A DNA stretch of 52,987 nucleotides from Arenimonas malthae CC-JY-1 (GCF_000747075.1 NZ_AVCH01000213.1:1-52987); one strand, 5' to 3'. Positions 41,153 through 51,711 are shown, counted from the stretch's first letter. The notes: a model not told the origin generated them from the sequence alone. Numbers and translations are program-made.

Positions 41153-41542
41153 TTAGACGCGGCGCTTCTTCGGCGGCCGGCACCCGTTGTGCGGGATCGG
41201 GGTGACGTCGATGATGTTGGTGATCTTGTAACCGCACGCGTTCAGCGAACGCACGGCCGACTCGCGGCCCGGGCCGGGGCCCTTGATGCGGACTTCCAGC
41301 GTCTTCACGCCGTACTCCAGCGCGACCTTGCCGGCCTTTTCGGCGGCGACCTGGGCGGCGAACGGGGTGGACTTGCGGGAACCGCGGAAACCCGCGCCGC
41401 CCGAAGTCGCCCACGAGAGCGCGTTGCCCTGGCGGTCGGTGATGGTGACGATGGTGTTGTTGAAGGAAGCGTGGACGTGGGCGATGCCGTCGGTGACGAC
41501 CCGCTTGATCTTCTTCTTCGTCTTAACTGCCGGCTTGTTCAT
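41153..41542 (-). CDS. rpsK: 30S ribosomal protein S11
   Basis: 129 aa; [46 protein letters not shown] is the diagnostic core and the end [11 protein letters not shown] is typical. It lies in the platform of the small subunit, next to the mRNA exit. AAGGA is about 10 bases before the ATG; 12 bp after rpsM. Confidence 0.97.
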   Translation of the reverse strand: MNKPAVKTKKKIKRVVTDGIAHVHASFNNTIVTITDRQGNALSWATSGGAGFRGSRKSTPFAAQVAAEKAGKVALEYGVKTLEVRIKGPGPGRESAVRSLNACGYKITNIIDVTPIPHNGCRPPKKRRV

Positions 41543-41554
41543 TGGGCCAGGTCC

Positions 41555-41911
41555 TTACTTCTTGATGGCTTTGCGCGGACCCTTGCGGGTACGGGCATTG
41601 GTGCGGGTACGCTGACCACGCATCGGCAGGCCACGACGATGACGCAGGCCGCGGTAGCAGCCCAGGTCCATCAGGCGCTTGATCGACATGCCCACTTCAC
41701 GGCGCAGGTCGCCCTCGACCGTGTACTTGGCCACCTCGGCGCGGATGCGCTCGATTTCCGGCTCGGACAGGTCGCGGATCTTGGTGGCCGGAGCCACCCC
41801 AGCCGCCTCACAAACAAGCTTCGACCGGGTACGGCCGATGCCAAAGATACTCTGCAGGCCCACCCAGACATGCTTCTGGACAGGCAGGTTGACACCCGCA
41901 ATGCGCGCCAT
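41555..41911 (-). CDS. rpsM: 30S ribosomal protein S13
   Basis: 118 aa; [30 protein letters not shown] and the basic tail [21 protein letters not shown] are diagnostic. It sits at the top of the small-subunit head, touching L5 and tRNA. GGAG is well placed. First gene of the alpha operon, separated from secY by 250 bp that holds a likely promoter but no rpmJ. Confidence 0.97.
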   Translation of the reverse strand: MARIAGVNLPVQKHVWVGLQSIFGIGRTRSKLVCEAAGVAPATKIRDLSEPEIERIRAEVAKYTVEGDLRREVGMSIKRLMDLGCYRGLRHRRGLPMRGQRTRTNARTRKGPRKAIKK

Positions 41912-42161
41912 CAGGCGTTCTCCAAAACTAAATTGAGCGCAGTGAATCGGAAAGTATACAGCAGCTTGGGGTTCTCTTGTAGCCCCCCGGGTCCTGGGAC
42001 CCGGGAAACCCGGCATGGGGAGTGTGCCCATGCTCCGGCGACGAACTGGCGCCTGCCCTCCCCTTCCCGGGTCGGACGCCCCGCGCTACTCCAGCGCAGG
42101 GACGGGTGCCGGCTCATCCGCGCGCCAAGCTGCCGCGCGGACCGCCCATTGTGCGTGGTTC
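41912..42161 (-). other. secY-rpsM spacer without rpmJ
   Basis: 250 bp where E. coli carries rpmJ (L36). No L36-like frame (Cys-rich, about 40 residues) is visible on the minus strand. It contains an inverted repeat (about 41987-42006, CCGGGTCC/GGACCCGG, no U-run) and the probable alpha-operon promoter. Confidence 0.6.
41953..41958 (-). promoter_or_regulatory. Probable -10 of the alpha operon
   Basis: Minus-strand TATACT, 42 bp before the rpsM ATG, in an A+T-rich pocket that stands out from the G+C-rich spacer. No good -35 box. The leader between it and rpsM could carry S4 autoregulation, but I see no pseudoknot I can defend. Confidence 0.45.
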
Positions 42162-43535
42162 TCAGCTACGGGCGAGGCCGCCGCGGGAACCACCCTTCAA
42201 ATTGGCCTTCTTCATCAGGCTCTCGTACTGATGGGACATCAGGTGAGCCTGGATCTGGGCGGTGAAATCCATCACCACCACGACCACGATCAGCAGCGAG
42301 GTGCCGCCGAAGTAGAACGGGACCGACCAGAACGACCGGATGACCTCGGGCAGCAAGCACACGAGCACCAGGTAGAGCGAGCCGATGAGGGTCAGCCGGG
42401 TCAGCACGCCGTCGATGTAATCGGCGGTGGCCTTGCCCGGCCGGATGCCCGGAACCAGGGCCCCCGACTTCTTGAGATTATCCGCCGTTTCCTGCGAATT
42501 GAAAACCAGGGCGGTGTAGAAGAACGCGAAGCCGATGATCATGGCGCCGTAGAGGAGCATGTGCAGCGGCTCGCTCGGGGCCAGGGCCTGGCTCAGGTTC
42601 TGCAGGAACAGGTTCAGCTGGTCCTTCCAGCCTTCGCCGGTCGGGCCGGAGCCCTGGCCGAACCACTGCACCATGGTGGCCGGGAACATGATCAGGCTGG
42701 AGGCGAAGATCGCCGGGATCACGCCCGCCATGTTCAGCTTGAGCGGCAGGTGCGAGCTCTGGTTCATGTAGGCCTGGCGGCCGCCCTGGCGACGGGCATA
42801 GTTCACCGTGATGCGGCGCTGGCCGCGCTCCATGAACACCACGAAGTAGGTGACGCCCAGCACCAGCGCGAGGATGGCGACCACCGCGAAGCCGCTGATC
42901 TCGCCGTTCGCGACCTGCTGGAAGGTGCCGATGATGGCACCCGGCAGGCTCGCCACGATGCCGGCGAAGATGATCAGCGAAATGCCGTTGCCGATGCCGC
43001 GCTCGGTGATCTGCTCACCCAGCCACATCAGGAAGATCGTGCCGGCGGTCAGGGAGACCACGGCGGTGAGGATGAAGCCCGGGCCCGGCGCGTAGACCAC
43101 GCCACCCTGGCCCTGCAGCATCGAGGCGATGCTGCCCGCCTGCACGATCGCCAGGAACACCGCGCCGACGCGCGAGTACTGGGTCAGCTTGCGGCGGCCG
43201 CTCTCGCCTTCCTTCTTCATCTGCTTCCAGGGCTCGTAGATCTGGCCCATGAGCTGCACGATGATGGAAGCGGAGATGTACGGAATGACGTTCAGCGCGA
43301 ACAGGCTGAAGCGGTTGAGGGCACCACCGGAGAACATGTTGAACATGTCCACGATGGTGCCTTCCTGCTGTTCCATCAGCCGCAGCATGGCTTCCGGATC
43401 GATGCCCGGCACCGGGATGTAGCTGCCGATGCGGTAGACGATCAGGGCCAGGATCACGAAGACCAGGCGCTGGCGGAGCTCGGTGAACTTGCCGAGCCCG
43501 CCGAGGGCAGCTGCTGCGGAAGAGGACTGGGCCAA
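42162..43535 (-). CDS. secY: Preprotein translocase subunit SecY
   Basis: 457 aa, ten-helix core channel of the Sec translocon. Motifs: [61 protein letters not shown] with the plug helix region, and the cytoplasmic loops with [19 protein letters not shown]. The start is a TTG at 43535: GGAG lies 7 bases upstream and overlaps the rplO stop, and MAQSS matches remembered Xanthomonas SecY. The upstream in-frame extension reads back into rplO. 4 bp after rplO. Confidence 0.95.
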   Translation of the reverse strand: MAQSSSAAAALGGLGKFTELRQRLVFVILALIVYRIGSYIPVPGIDPEAMLRLMEQQEGTIVDMFNMFSGGALNRFSLFALNVIPYISASIIVQLMGQIYEPWKQMKKEGESGRRKLTQYSRVGAVFLAIVQAGSIASMLQGQGGVVYAPGPGFILTAVVSLTAGTIFLMWLGEQITERGIGNGISLIIFAGIVASLPGAIIGTFQQVANGEISGFAVVAILALVLGVTYFVVFMERGQRRITVNYARRQGGRQAYMNQSSHLPLKLNMAGVIPAIFASSLIMFPATMVQWFGQGSGPTGEGWKDQLNLFLQNLSQALAPSEPLHMLLYGAMIIGFAFFYTALVFNSQETADNLKKSGALVPGIRPGKATADYIDGVLTRLTLIGSLYLVLVCLLPEVIRSFWSVPFYFGGTSLLIVVVVVMDFTAQIQAHLMSHQYESLMKKANLKGGSRGGLARS

Positions 43536-43539
43536 GGCT

Positions 43540-43977
43540 TTACTCCGCGACGCTGCCGCCGGCAGCCTCGATGGCGGCCTTGGCACCGGCGGTGGCCAGC
43601 ACGCCCTTGAGCACGAACTTCTTGCTCAGCTCGCCCTTCTTGACGATCTTGGCCTGCTTGGCGGTGGCCGGGACCAGCTTGGCCTCGCGCAGGGCGGCGA
43701 AGTCGATCTCGCCGGCCTCGAGCTTGTCCAGCTGGTACAGCAGCACTTCGGCCGTGTCGTTCTTCAGCTTCGAGCGGAAGCCGATCTTCGGCAGGCGGCG
43801 CTGCATGGGCATCTGGCCGCCTTCGAAGCCGGCCTTGATCTTGCCCTTGCCGGTGCGGGCAAAGGAACCCTTGTGGCCGCGGCCGGCGGTCTTGCCGAGG
43901 CCGGAGCCGATACCACGACCGACGCGGACGCGATCCTTGCGGGCGCCGTCGGCGGGCTTGAGAGAATTGAGCTTCAT
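43540..43977 (-). CDS. rplO: 50S ribosomal protein L15
   Basis: 145 aa; [37 protein letters not shown] is diagnostic, as is the Gly/Lys-rich N-terminal half that threads into 23S rRNA. It is a late-assembly protein of the large subunit. GAGGAG precedes the ATG. 20 bp after rpmD. Confidence 0.97.
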   Translation of the reverse strand: MKLNSLKPADGARKDRVRVGRGIGSGLGKTAGRGHKGSFARTGKGKIKAGFEGGQMPMQRRLPKIGFRSKLKNDTAEVLLYQLDKLEAGEIDFAALREAKLVPATAKQAKIVKKGELSKKFVLKGVLATAGAKAAIEAAGGSVAE

Positions 43978-43997
43978 ATGGGTTCTCCTCGGGGCGC

Positions 43998-44180
43998 TCA
44001 GGACTCGACGCGCACCAGGTAATGCACTTGGTTGATCAGGCCGCGCACGGACGGGGAGTCCTTGAGCTCGCGGACGTCATTGACCTTGTTCAGGCCCAGG
44101 GCGCGCACCGAAATGCGATGGCGCTCCTGGCAGCCGCGCAGGCCCTTGACCAGGCGGACTTTGACGGTCTTCTCAGCCAT
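43998..44180 (-). CDS. rpmD: 50S ribosomal protein L30
   Basis: 60 aa; [53 protein letters not shown] is the whole L30 fold. The ATG at 44180 (MAEKTVK) has GAGGAG upstream inside rpsE; codons before it belong to rpsE in another frame. Its start overlaps rpsE by 8 bp. Confidence 0.96.
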   Translation of the reverse strand: MAEKTVKVRLVKGLRGCQERHRISVRALGLNKVNDVRELKDSPSVRGLINQVHYLVRVES

Positions 44181-44694
44181 TGAGGATCTCCTCAAGCTTC
44201 TTGCCACGCTTGGCGGCGATGCGGGCCGGCGACTGGGTGGCAGCCAGGCCCTTCACGGTGGCGCGCACCAGGTTGATCGGGTTGCGGGAACCGACGGCCT
44301 TGGCCAGCACGTTCTTCACGCCCACGGCCTCGAGCACGGCGCGCATGGCGCCACCGGCGATCACGCCGGTACCCTCGGAAGCCGGCTGCATGTACACGCG
44401 GGCGGCACCATGGTTGGCCTTGACCGGGTGGAACAGGGTGCCATTGTCCAGGTCAACGGAGACCATCGCCTTGCGGGCGTACTCCATGGACTTCTGGATG
44501 GCCACCGGGACCTCGCGGGCCTTGCCGTAGCCGAAACCAACCTTGCCCGCGCCGTCGCCGACGACGGTCAGCGCGGTGAAGGTGAACTGACGACCGCCCT
44601 TGACGGTCTTGGACACGCGGTTCACGGCGACCAGCTTCTCGATGAAGCCGTCGTCGCTTTCGCCGCGATTGCGATCGCGCTCGTTGCTGCTCAT
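44173..44694 (-). CDS. rpsE: 30S ribosomal protein S5
   Basis: 173 aa; [50 protein letters not shown] is diagnostic. It borders the mRNA entry channel and affects decoding accuracy. AGGAA precedes the ATG. A 75-bp gap separates it from rplR, large for this cluster, with a small hairpin at the rplR stop. Confidence 0.97.
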   Translation of the reverse strand: MSSNERDRNRGESDDGFIEKLVAVNRVSKTVKGGRQFTFTALTVVGDGAGKVGFGYGKAREVPVAIQKSMEYARKAMVSVDLDNGTLFHPVKANHGAARVYMQPASEGTGVIAGGAMRAVLEAVGVKNVLAKAVGSRNPINLVRATVKGLAATQSPARIAAKRGKKLEEILNG

Positions 44695-44769
44695 GTGGAT
44701 TCCTGAGGTTGCTTACGGCACTTGGCCGCTTATGGTTGTGGTTGGATCTTGGAACTCAAGCCCGTGGGC

Positions 44770-45123
44770 TTAGAACTGCAGGCCACCCTCGCGGGCGGCG
44801 TCGGCCAGGGCCTTGATGCGGCCATGGTAGCGGTAGCCCGAACGATCGAAGGCGACCTTGTCGATGCCCGCGGCCAGCGCCTTGGCGGCGATGGTGCGGC
44901 CGACCTTGGCGGCAGCCTCCATGTTCTTGCTGCCCTTGAGGCCTTCCTTGACGTCGGCCTGCACGGTGGAGGCGGAAGCCAGCACCTTGGAGCCATCGGC
45001 CGTGAACAGCTGGGCATAGATGTGCTGGCCCGAGCGCAGCACCGACAGGCGGGCGACACCGAGCTTGCGGATGTGCGCGCGGGTGGTCTTGGCGCGACGG
45101 AGACGGGCGGTGTTCTTTTCCAT
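44770..45123 (-). CDS. rplR: 50S ribosomal protein L18
   Basis: 117 aa; [34 protein letters not shown] and [27 protein letters not shown] are diagnostic. With L5 it binds 5S rRNA in the central protuberance. AAAGGT precedes the ATG; 33 bp after rplF. Confidence 0.97.
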   Translation of the reverse strand: MEKNTARLRRAKTTRAHIRKLGVARLSVLRSGQHIYAQLFTADGSKVLASASTVQADVKEGLKGSKNMEAAAKVGRTIAAKALAAGIDKVAFDRSGYRYHGRIKALADAAREGGLQF

Positions 45124-45156
45124 GGTCTTTTACCTTTGGGAAGCTGAAGTGCCCGA

Positions 45157-45684
45157 TTAGGCCTTCTTGGCTTCCTTCATGATGATCTTTTCGCCGGAGT
45201 AGCGGATGCCCTTGCCCTTGTACGGCTCAGGCTTGCGGAAGGCGCGGATCTTGGCCGCGACCTCGCCCACCAGCTGCTTGTCGGCGCCGGTGACCAGGAT
45301 CTCGGTCTGGGTCGGGGTGGCGAGCGTGATGCCTTCCGGCGCCACGAACACGACCGGGTGCGAGAAACCCAGGCTGAGGTTGAGGTCCTTGCCCTGCATG
45401 GCGGCGCGGTAACCGACGCCGACCAGCTCGAGCTTGCGGGTGAAACCCTCGGCAACGCCGGTGACCATGTTGGCCAGGATGGCGCGGGCGGTGCCGGCCA
45501 TCGGGATGTTGGCGGCCTCGGCGGCGGACAGCTGCAGCACGCCGTTCTCGACCTTGAACTCGACGCCGGCCGGCTTGGCCAGGCTCAGCGAGCCCTTCGG
45601 GCCCTTGACGACGACCTGGTCGTTGGAAACGTTGAACTCGACGCCCTTCGGCAGGGAGATCGGCTTCTTGGCAACGCGGGACAT
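45157..45684 (-). CDS. rplF: 50S ribosomal protein L6
   Basis: 175 aa; [34 protein letters not shown] and the C-terminal [25 protein letters not shown] are diagnostic of its two repeated domains. It lies near the factor-binding site at the base of the L7/L12 stalk. AAGGAGG gives a strong ribosome site; 13 bp after rpsH. Confidence 0.97.
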   Translation of the reverse strand: MSRVAKKPISLPKGVEFNVSNDQVVVKGPKGSLSLAKPAGVEFKVENGVLQLSAAEAANIPMAGTARAILANMVTGVAEGFTRKLELVGVGYRAAMQGKDLNLSLGFSHPVVFVAPEGITLATPTQTEILVTGADKQLVGEVAAKIRAFRKPEPYKGKGIRYSGEKIIMKEAKKA

Positions 45685-45697
45685 GGGTCAGTCCTCC

Positions 45698-46093
45698 TTA
45701 GGCCACGAGGCAGATGACTTCGCCGCCCACGCCCGCAGCGCGGGCCTGGCGATCGGTCATCAGACCCTGGGAGGTGGAAATGATGGCGACGCCGAGGCCG
45801 GCGAGCACCTTCGGAAGGTCGCTCTTGCCCTTGTACTGGCGCAGGCCCGAACGGGAGACGCGCTCGAGGCGCTCGATCACCGGCTTGCCTTCGTAGTACT
45901 TCAGGGAGATCTCGAGCTTGGCCTTGGCGCCTTCGCCGTTCACGCGGAAGTCGCCGATGTAACCCTCGGACTTCAGCACGTTGGCGATGGCCAGCTTCAT
46001 CTTGGAGGCAGGCATGGAAACCTGCGGCTTGCCGACGGCGAGCGCATTCTTGATGCGCACCAGCATGTCGGCAATGGGATCAGTCATGCTCAT
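45698..46093 (-). CDS. rpsH: 30S ribosomal protein S8
   Basis: 131 aa; [25 protein letters not shown] and [28 protein letters not shown] are diagnostic. It organises the central domain of 16S rRNA and, in E. coli, represses the spc operon. I use the first ATG (AAGG 9 bases upstream; MSMTDP as in remembered Xanthomonas S8); MTDP two codons later is the alternative. A 67-bp gap precedes it. Confidence 0.96.
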   Translation of the reverse strand: MSMTDPIADMLVRIKNALAVGKPQVSMPASKMKLAIANVLKSEGYIGDFRVNGEGAKAKLEISLKYYEGKPVIERLERVSRSGLRQYKGKSDLPKVLAGLGVAIISTSQGLMTDRQARAAGVGGEVICLVA

Positions 46094-46138
46094 TTTTGCT
46101 TACCTTGTTCCTAGGTGTGGGAGCACCGATATCCGCAA

Positions 46139-46154
46139 GCCCCCCGGAGGGGGC
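46139..46154 (-). other. Small hairpin in the rpsN-rpsH gap
   Basis: Six G+C pairs (46139-46144 with 46149-46154); on the mRNA strand the loop is UCCG, a stable UNCG-type tetraloop. It may stabilise or space the mRNA; no U-run, so not a terminator. Confidence 0.4.
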
Positions 46155-46160
46155 CGGCGA

Positions 46161-46466
46161 TTACCAGCTGGCCTTGCGCAGGCCCGGCACGTCGCCACGC
46201 ATGGTGGCTTCGCGCAGCTTGTTGCGGCCGAGGCCGAACTTGCTGTACACGCCGCGCGAGCGGCCGGTCAGTTCGCAGCGGTTGCGGACGCGGCTCGGGC
46301 TCGAGTCGCGCGGCAGCTTCTGCAGCTTGGTGGCGGCATCCATCTTCTCCTCGTAGGAGGCGGTGGTGCTGCTGATGATCTTCTTCAGTTCCGCGCGCTT
46401 GGTGGCGTGCTTCGCGACAAGCTTCTTGCGCTTGACGTCGCGGTTCACCATCGAAGTCTTGGCCAT
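46161..46466 (-). CDS. rpsN: 30S ribosomal protein S14 (zinc-independent form)
   Basis: 101 aa; [28 protein letters not shown] and the end [41 protein letters not shown] are diagnostic. The length and absence of CxxC pairs mark the zinc-independent type. It lies in the small-subunit head. The ATG at 46466 follows GAGGA by 9 bases; 16 bp after rplE. Confidence 0.97.
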   Translation of the reverse strand: MAKTSMVNRDVKRKKLVAKHATKRAELKKIISSTTASYEEKMDAATKLQKLPRDSSPSRVRNRCELTGRSRGVYSKFGLGRNKLREATMRGDVPGLRKASW

Positions 46467-46482
46467 CTGGGTAGTCCTCGGA

Positions 46483-47022
46483 TCAGTTGCGGAACGGGAA
46501 GTTGAAGGCCTCGAGCAGCGCCTTGGCTTCCTCGTTGGTCTTCGCCGTCGTGGTGATGGCGATGTCCATGCCACGCATGGCGTCGACGGCGTCGAAATCG
46601 ATCTCCGGGAAGATGATCTGTTCCTTGACGCCCATGTTGTAGTTGCCACGGCCGTCGAAGGAACGGCCCGACACGCCACGGAAGTCGCGCACGCGCGGCA
46701 GCGAGACGTTGATCAGGCGATCCAGGAACTCGTACATCTTGGCGCGGCGCAGGGTGACCTTGCAGCCGATCGGCCAGCCGTCACGGATCTTGAAGCTCGC
46801 CACCGAAACGCGGGCGTTGGTGGTGATGGGCTTCTGGCCGGCGATCTTGGTCATGTCGGCGACGGCATTTTCCAGGATCTTCTTGTTGCCCACGGCCTCG
46901 CCCACGCCCATGTTCAGCGTGATCTTGGTGATGCGGGGAACTTCCATCACGTTCTTGTAACCGAAGCGCTCGATGAGCTTCGGCAGAACCTCTTCCTTGT
47001 AAATCTTCTCAAGCCGGGTCAT
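46483..47022 (-). CDS. rplE: 50S ribosomal protein L5
   Basis: 179 aa; [43 protein letters not shown] and [44 protein letters not shown] are diagnostic. It binds 5S rRNA and contacts P-site tRNA and S13. AAGGAA precedes the ATG; 11 bp after rplX. Confidence 0.97.
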   Translation of the reverse strand: MTRLEKIYKEEVLPKLIERFGYKNVMEVPRITKITLNMGVGEAVGNKKILENAVADMTKIAGQKPITTNARVSVASFKIRDGWPIGCKVTLRRAKMYEFLDRLINVSLPRVRDFRGVSGRSFDGRGNYNMGVKEQIIFPEIDFDAVDAMRGMDIAITTTAKTNEEAKALLEAFNFPFRN

Positions 47023-47033
47023 GGCATCATTCC

Positions 47034-47348
47034 TTAGGCGTCAACCGCCTCACCGCTCGAGCGGAACACACGCACTTTGCGTCCATCCTCGAGCACCTTG
47101 AAACCAATGCGCTCACCCTTGCCCGAGGCCTGGTTGAACAGCATCACGTTGGAAATGTGGAGCGGCGCCTCGCGCTCGACGATGCCGCCGGCGATGTTCG
47201 CCTGCGGATTCGGCTTGGTGTGGCGCTTGATGATGTTGACGTTCTGCACGACGACCTTGTCGCCCGCGACGCGAACAACCTCACCCTTCTTGCCCTTGTC
47301 GGCGCCGGCGATCACGATCACCTGGTCGCCCTTGCGAATACGGTTCAT
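47034..47348 (-). CDS. rplX: 50S ribosomal protein L24
   Basis: 104 aa; a KOW motif near the N-terminus ([25 protein letters not shown]) and [31 protein letters not shown] are diagnostic. It starts large-subunit assembly at the 5' end of 23S rRNA. AAGGAA precedes the ATG; 14 bp after rplN. Confidence 0.97.
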   Translation of the reverse strand: MNRIRKGDQVIVIAGADKGKKGEVVRVAGDKVVVQNVNIIKRHTKPNPQANIAGGIVEREAPLHISNVMLFNQASGKGERIGFKVLEDGRKVRVFRSSGEAVDA

Positions 47349-47362
47349 GTCTGTTCCTTCCC

Positions 47363-47731
47363 TCAGATCACTTCGGGAGCGAGCGACACGATCTTCATGA
47401 ACTTCTCGGAACGAAGCTCACGGGTCACGGGCCCGAAGATGCGGGTGCCGATCGGCTCCTGCTTGTTGTTGAGCAGGACGGCGGCGTTGCCGTCGAAGCG
47501 GATCAGCGAGCCATCGGCACGGCGGACGCCCGAACGGGTGCGGACCACGACGGCGTCGTAGACCTCGCCCTTCTTGACCTTGCCACGCGGGATCGCGTCC
47601 TTGACGGTGACCTTGATGATGTCGCCAATGTGCGCGTAACGGCGCTTGGAGCCGCCGAGCACCTTGATGCACATCATTTCCTTGGCGCCGGAGTTGTCGG
47701 CGGCCTCGAGGTAGCTCTGTACCTGAATCAT
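47363..47731 (-). CDS. rplN: 50S ribosomal protein L14
   Basis: 122 aa; [50 protein letters not shown] is diagnostic. It forms an intersubunit bridge near the factor-binding centre. A very strong AAGGAGG precedes the ATG; this is the first gene of the spc set, only 12 bp after rpsQ, so S10 and spc are probably one transcript. Confidence 0.97.
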   Translation of the reverse strand: MIQVQSYLEAADNSGAKEMMCIKVLGGSKRRYAHIGDIIKVTVKDAIPRGKVKKGEVYDAVVVRTRSGVRRADGSLIRFDGNAAVLLNNKQEPIGTRIFGPVTRELRSEKFMKIVSLAPEVI

Positions 47732-47743
47732 TTCCGGGCCTCC

Positions 47744-48007
47744 TTACTTACCGGCTCGCGTGATGACTTCCACCACGCGCCAGTTCTTGGTCTTGGAAAG
47801 CGGGCGGCACTCGGTGACGCGGACAACGTCGCCTTCGTTGCAGGCGTTGTCCTCGTCGTGCGCGTGCAGCTTGGTCGAGCGGCGGATGTACTTGCCGTAC
47901 AGCGCATGCTTGACCTGGCGCTCGACGAGCACGGTGACGGTCTTGTTCATCTTGTTGCTGACGACGCGGCCTTCGACCGTGCGCAGCTGGTTGGCATTAT
48001 CGCTCAT
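47744..48007 (-). CDS. rpsQ: 30S ribosomal protein S17
   Basis: 87 aa; [73 protein letters not shown] covers the OB-fold of S17. A primary 16S rRNA binder. AAGGGCGAG precedes the ATG; 9 bp after rpmC. Confidence 0.97.
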   Translation of the reverse strand: MSDNANQLRTVEGRVVSNKMNKTVTVLVERQVKHALYGKYIRRSTKLHAHDEDNACNEGDVVRVTECRPLSKTKNWRVVEVITRAGK

Positions 48008-48016
48008 AGCTCGCCC

Positions 48017-48202
48017 TTACTTCTTGTCGGTCAGCAGGGTCATCGTCTGCGCGATTTCGCGACGGACCCGCTTGATGTTGTGGGGCTGGCTCAGCTGGCC
48101 AGTCGCCTTCTGCATGCGCAGGGCGAACTGTTCCTTGTGCAGGTCCAGCAGATGGGCCTTCAGCTCGGCCGCCGACTTGTTACGCAGTTCCTTGAGTTCC
48201 AT
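48017..48202 (-). CDS. rpmC: 50S ribosomal protein L29
   Basis: 61 aa; [57 protein letters not shown] is the complete two-helix protein. It lies at the tunnel exit beside L23 and is touched by SRP and trigger factor. Only one base separates it from the rplP stop and no clear Shine-Dalgarno is present, so translation probably depends on coupling. Confidence 0.97.
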   Translation of the reverse strand: MELKELRNKSAAELKAHLLDLHKEQFALRMQKATGQLSQPHNIKRVRREIAQTMTLLTDKK

Positions 48203-48203
48203 A

Positions 48204-48617
48204 TCAGCGCACCGTCCGGGTCACGAAAGTGGTGGTGACCGAGAGCTTCGCGGCAGCCAGGCGGAAAGCCTCGCGAGCCGTCGCCTCGTCCACGCCCTCG
48301 ATCTCGTAGATCATCCGACCAGGGGCGATCTGGGCCACCCAGTACTCGACGTTGCCCTTACCGGCGCCCATTCGCACTTCGATCGGCTTCTTGGTGATCG
48401 GCTTGTCCGGGAACACGCGGATCCACATCTTGCCGCCACGCTTGACGTAACGGCTGATCGAGCGGCGGGCCGCCTCGATCTGGCGCGCGGTCAGCTGGCC
48501 GTGCGAGGTGGCCTTGAGGCCGAACTCGCCGAAGCTGACGGCCGAGCCGTTCCAGCTCAGGCCGTCGTTGCGGCCCTTGAAGACCTTGCGGTACTTGGTT
48601 CGCTTGGGTTGCAGCAT
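48204..48617 (-). CDS. rplP: 50S ribosomal protein L16
   Basis: 137 aa; [79 protein letters not shown] are diagnostic. It helps position A-site tRNA near the peptidyl-transferase centre. GAGG precedes the ATG; 6 bp after rpsC. Confidence 0.97.
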   Translation of the reverse strand: MLQPKRTKYRKVFKGRNDGLSWNGSAVSFGEFGLKATSHGQLTARQIEAARRSISRYVKRGGKMWIRVFPDKPITKKPIEVRMGAGKGNVEYWVAQIAPGRMIYEIEGVDEATAREAFRLAAAKLSVTTTFVTRTVR

Positions 48618-48623
48618 GGCGGA

Positions 48624-49325
48624 TTACCTCGCTTCCTTCGCCGGACGGGACGGGCGCTCGGTGCGCTCTTCCACCTTCTCCTGGCCGACCTGGCTGAAGT
48701 CAAACACTTCGCCCTTGTAGATCCAGACCTTGACGCCAATGATGCCGTACGTGGTCGAGGCCTCGGCGAAACCGTAGTCGATGTCGGCGCGCAGGGTGTG
48801 CAGGGGCACGCGGCCCTCGCGGTACCACTCCGAACGCGCGATCTCGGCGCCGTTGAGGCGGCCGGCGACGTTGACCTTGATGCCCAGGGCGCCGAGGCGC
48901 ATCGAGTTGCCCACGGCGCGCTTCATCGCGCGGCGGAACATGATGCGGCGCTCGAGCTGCTGCGCGATCGACTCGGCCACCAGCTGGGCGTCCAGCTCGG
49001 GCTTGCGGACCTCGGAGACATTGATGTGCGCCGGGACGCCCATGATGTCCGAGACTTCCTTGCGCAGCTTCTCGATGTCCTCGCCGCGCTTGCCGATCAC
49101 CACGCCCGGGCGAGCCGAGTGGATGGTGACGCGGGCGCTCTTCGAGGGACGCTCGATCAGGATCTTGGAGATGCCAGCCTGCGCGAGCTTCTTGCGCAGC
49201 ATCTCGCGGACCTTCAGGTCCGAGGTGAGGTACTGGGCGTAGTCGCGCTTGTTGGCGAACCACTTGGAATTCCAATCCTTGGCGATGCCCAGGCGGATTC
49301 CGGTCGGATGAACTTTGTGACCCAT
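48624..49325 (-). CDS. rpsC: 30S ribosomal protein S3
   Basis: 233 aa; [24 protein letters not shown], the KH domain around [28 protein letters not shown], and the C-terminal [14 protein letters not shown] are diagnostic. It lines the mRNA entry tunnel and contributes helicase activity. AGGGA precedes the ATG at 49325; 16 bp after rplV. Confidence 0.97.
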   Translation of the reverse strand: MGHKVHPTGIRLGIAKDWNSKWFANKRDYAQYLTSDLKVREMLRKKLAQAGISKILIERPSKSARVTIHSARPGVVIGKRGEDIEKLRKEVSDIMGVPAHINVSEVRKPELDAQLVAESIAQQLERRIMFRRAMKRAVGNSMRLGALGIKVNVAGRLNGAEIARSEWYREGRVPLHTLRADIDYGFAEASTTYGIIGVKVWIYKGEVFDFSQVGQEKVEERTERPSRPAKEAR

Positions 49326-49341
49326 ATTCGTCGTCCCTGCC

Positions 49342-49677
49342 TTACTTGCCCGAGCCCACAACCACAGTGATGTGGCTGGTGCGCTTGAGGATGCGGGTGC
49401 CGCGGCCCTTGGCGCGGGCCATGAAGCGCTTCAGGACGGGACCCTCGTCGACCATGATGGTCGAGACCTTGAGCTCGTCGATGTCAGCGCCGAGGTTGTT
49501 TTCGGCGTTCGAGATGGCGCTCCACAGGACCTTGCCGATCATGTGGGCGGCCTTCTTGTCGGAGAACTGCAGCAGCTCGTAGGCGCGGGAGGCCTGCATG
49601 CCACGGACCTGGTCGGCGACCAGGCGGGCCTTCTGCGGCGAAATCCGGGCGGTACGGAGAATGGCTTTGGCTTCCAT
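49342..49677 (-). CDS. rplV: 50S ribosomal protein L22
   Basis: 111 aa; [24 protein letters not shown] and the tunnel-lining hairpin end [22 protein letters not shown] are diagnostic. I choose the ATG at 49677 (MEAKAI) because the AAGGGG site is 8 bases away; an ATG two codons upstream would be too close to it. 12 bp after rpsS. Confidence 0.96.
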   Translation of the reverse strand: MEAKAILRTARISPQKARLVADQVRGMQASRAYELLQFSDKKAAHMIGKVLWSAISNAENNLGADIDELKVSTIMVDEGPVLKRFMARAKGRGTRILKRTSHITVVVGSGK

Positions 49678-49689
49678 AGTCATATCCCC

Positions 49690-49962
49690 TTACTTGCCCG
49701 ACTTCTTGTCGCCGCCGTGACCCTTGAAGGTACGGGTCAGGGCGAACTCGCCGAGCTTGTGGCCAACCATGTTCTCGTTCACGAGGACCGGGATGTGCAC
49801 CTTGCCATTGTGGATGGCAATGGTGAGCCCGACCATTTCCGGCGAGATCATGGAACGACGCGACCAGGTCTTGATCGGCTTCTTGCTGCTGCCCTGGGCG
49901 GCCTCCACCTTCTTGACGAGGTGGTGGTCGATGAAGGGACCTTTCTTAAGAGAACGTGCCAT
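49690..49962 (-). CDS. rpsS: 30S ribosomal protein S19
   Basis: 90 aa; [66 protein letters not shown] are diagnostic. It pairs with S13 in the small-subunit head. The ribosome site is weak (ATAGG), and it begins 6 bp after rplB, suggesting coupling. Confidence 0.97.
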   Translation of the reverse strand: MARSLKKGPFIDHHLVKKVEAAQGSSKKPIKTWSRRSMISPEMVGLTIAIHNGKVHIPVLVNENMVGHKLGEFALTRTFKGHGGDKKSGK

Positions 49963-49968
49963 GGCCTA

Positions 49969-50796
49969 TCAACCCCTACGATCGCGCACGATGAACTTCT
50001 GGGTGCGCTTGTTCTTGCGCGTCTTGTAACCCTTCGCCGGGGTACCCCACGGGGACACCGGGTGCGGGTTGCCCTGGCCAGCCTTGGCCTCACCACCGCC
50101 GTGCGGATGGTCGACCGGGTTCATGGCCGCGCCGCGCACGGTCGGCTTGACGCCGCGCCAGCGTGCCGCACCAGCCTTGCCCAGCTTCTCGAGGTTGTGC
50201 TCGACGTTGCCGACTTCGCCGATGGTGGCGCGGCAGTCGGCCGGCACCTTGCGCATCTCGCCGGAGCGGAGGCGCAGCGTGGCGTAGCCGCCGTCGCGGG
50301 AAATCAGCTGGGCACCGGCGCCAGCGGCGCGGGCCAGCTGGGCACCCTTGCCCGGCTTCATCTCGACGCAGTGCACGGTCGAACCAACCGGCATGTTGCG
50401 CAGCGGAAGGCTGTTGCCGGTCTTGATCGGCGCATCCTTGCCGGCGATCACCTGGTCGCCCTGGGCCAGGCCCTTGGGAGCGATGATGTAGCGGCGCTCG
50501 CCGTCGGCATAGCACAGCAGCGCGATGTGCGCAGTGCGGTTCGGATCGTACTCAAGGCGCTCGACACGGGCGGGGATGCCCTCCTTGTCGCGCTTGAAGT
50601 CGATGATGCGGTAATGCTGCTTGTGGCCACCGCCGATGTGGCGGGTGGTGATGCGACCGTAGTTGTTACGGCCACCGGTCTTGCTCTTCTTTTCGACCAG
50701 CGATTCCAGCGGGCCGCCCTTGTGCAGGCCGGCGGTGGAAACGCGCACCATGGCGCGGCGGCCAGGCGAGGTCGGCTTGAAAGTCTGTAGTGCCAT
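49969..50796 (-). CDS. rplB: 50S ribosomal protein L2
   Basis: 275 aa; [52 protein letters not shown] and the C-terminal [23 protein letters not shown], with the conserved His of the peptidyl-transferase region, are diagnostic. One of the most conserved large-subunit proteins, needed for subunit association. TAGGAA precedes the ATG; 11 bp after rplW. Confidence 0.97.
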   Translation of the reverse strand: MALQTFKPTSPGRRAMVRVSTAGLHKGGPLESLVEKKSKTGGRNNYGRITTRHIGGGHKQHYRIIDFKRDKEGIPARVERLEYDPNRTAHIALLCYADGERRYIIAPKGLAQGDQVIAGKDAPIKTGNSLPLRNMPVGSTVHCVEMKPGKGAQLARAAGAGAQLISRDGGYATLRLRSGEMRKVPADCRATIGEVGNVEHNLEKLGKAGAARWRGVKPTVRGAAMNPVDHPHGGGEAKAGQGNPHPVSPWGTPAKGYKTRKNKRTQKFIVRDRRG

Positions 50797-50807
50797 GGGT
50801 TCCTACC

Positions 50808-51101
50808 TCAGGCCTTGGCCATCACGTCGATCGTCTGGCCATCGGCCAGGCGAACGTATGCTTTGCGCCAGTCGCCACGGCGGCCGGCACGGTTACGGAA
50901 GGCCTTGGCTTTGCCCTTCACGTTCACCACGTTGACCGCTTCGACCTTGACGTTGAACAGCGACTCGATGGCGGACTTGACGTCGGCCTTGGTCGCGGTC
51001 TGCGCCACTTCGAAGACGTACTGGTTGCTCTGTTCCTGCAGGCGCGCGGTCTTTTCAGACACGCGCGGGGCGCGGATCACGGAGAGGATGTTGATGTTCA
51101 T
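50808..51101 (-). CDS. rplW: 50S ribosomal protein L23
   Basis: 97 aa; [81 protein letters not shown] is diagnostic. It is the docking site for trigger factor and SRP at the tunnel exit. The ATG at 51101 overlaps the rplD stop (ATGA) with GAGGAG 8 bases upstream; a GTG three codons earlier is less likely. Confidence 0.96.
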   Translation of the reverse strand: MNINILSVIRAPRVSEKTARLQEQSNQYVFEVAQTATKADVKSAIESLFNVKVEAVNVVNVKGKAKAFRNRAGRRGDWRKAYVRLADGQTIDVMAKA

Positions 51102-51700
51102 GCCAGCCACTCCTCGACCTTCTTGACCGCTTCGGCGGTCATGATCACGTTCTCGGCACCGACCAGGGCGACCGGATCCAGGCCCTGGACGTCGCGGACC
51201 TGCACGTACGGCAGGTTGCGGGCGGCCAGGAACAGGGCTTCGGTGCCGTTCTCGGTGACGATCAGCGGACGGGCGACGCCCATCTCGTTCAACTTCGCAA
51301 TCAGGGCCTTGGTCTTCGGCTCGGCGACATCAAAGCTGTCGACGACCTTCAGGCGGTCCTGGCGATTGAGCTCGGAGATGATCGCGCAGATGGCAGCGCG
51401 GTACATCTTGCGGTTGACCTTCTGCGCGAAGCTGCGCGGCTTGGCGGCAAACGACACGCCACCGCCCACGAAGATCGGGGCGCGGTAGTCGCCGTGACGC
51501 GCGCCGCCGCCCTTCTGCTTCTTGAACTTCTTGGTCGTGCCGGAGACTTCCGAGCGGGTCAGCTGGGCCTTGGTGCCTGCACGGCCGGCGTTGCGGAAAG
51601 CAACCACCACCTGATGCACCAGGTCCTCGCTGAATTCGCGGCCGAAGACGGCGTCGGAAACCGACAGCGCCTTACCGCTTCCAATGACGGCGAGTTCCAT
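51098..51700 (-). CDS. rplD: 50S ribosomal protein L4
   Basis: 200 aa; the extended tunnel loop [38 protein letters not shown] and the end [16 protein letters not shown] are diagnostic. In E. coli it also represses the S10 operon through the leader; the leader here has a strong hairpin at the start that could be the target. GAGGAG lies 7 bases before the ATG. Confidence 0.97.
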   Translation of the reverse strand: MELAVIGSGKALSVSDAVFGREFSEDLVHQVVVAFRNAGRAGTKAQLTRSEVSGTTKKFKKQKGGGARHGDYRAPIFVGGGVSFAAKPRSFAQKVNRKMYRAAICAIISELNRQDRLKVVDSFDVAEPKTKALIAKLNEMGVARPLIVTENGTEALFLAARNLPYVQVRDVQGLDPVALVGAENVIMTAEAVKKVEEWLA

Positions 51701-51711
51701 TATCTAACTCC

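Noticed and set aside
41912-42161. rpmJ (L36) expected after secY
   Set aside because: No short basic Cys-containing frame with an L36-like sequence is visible on either strand.
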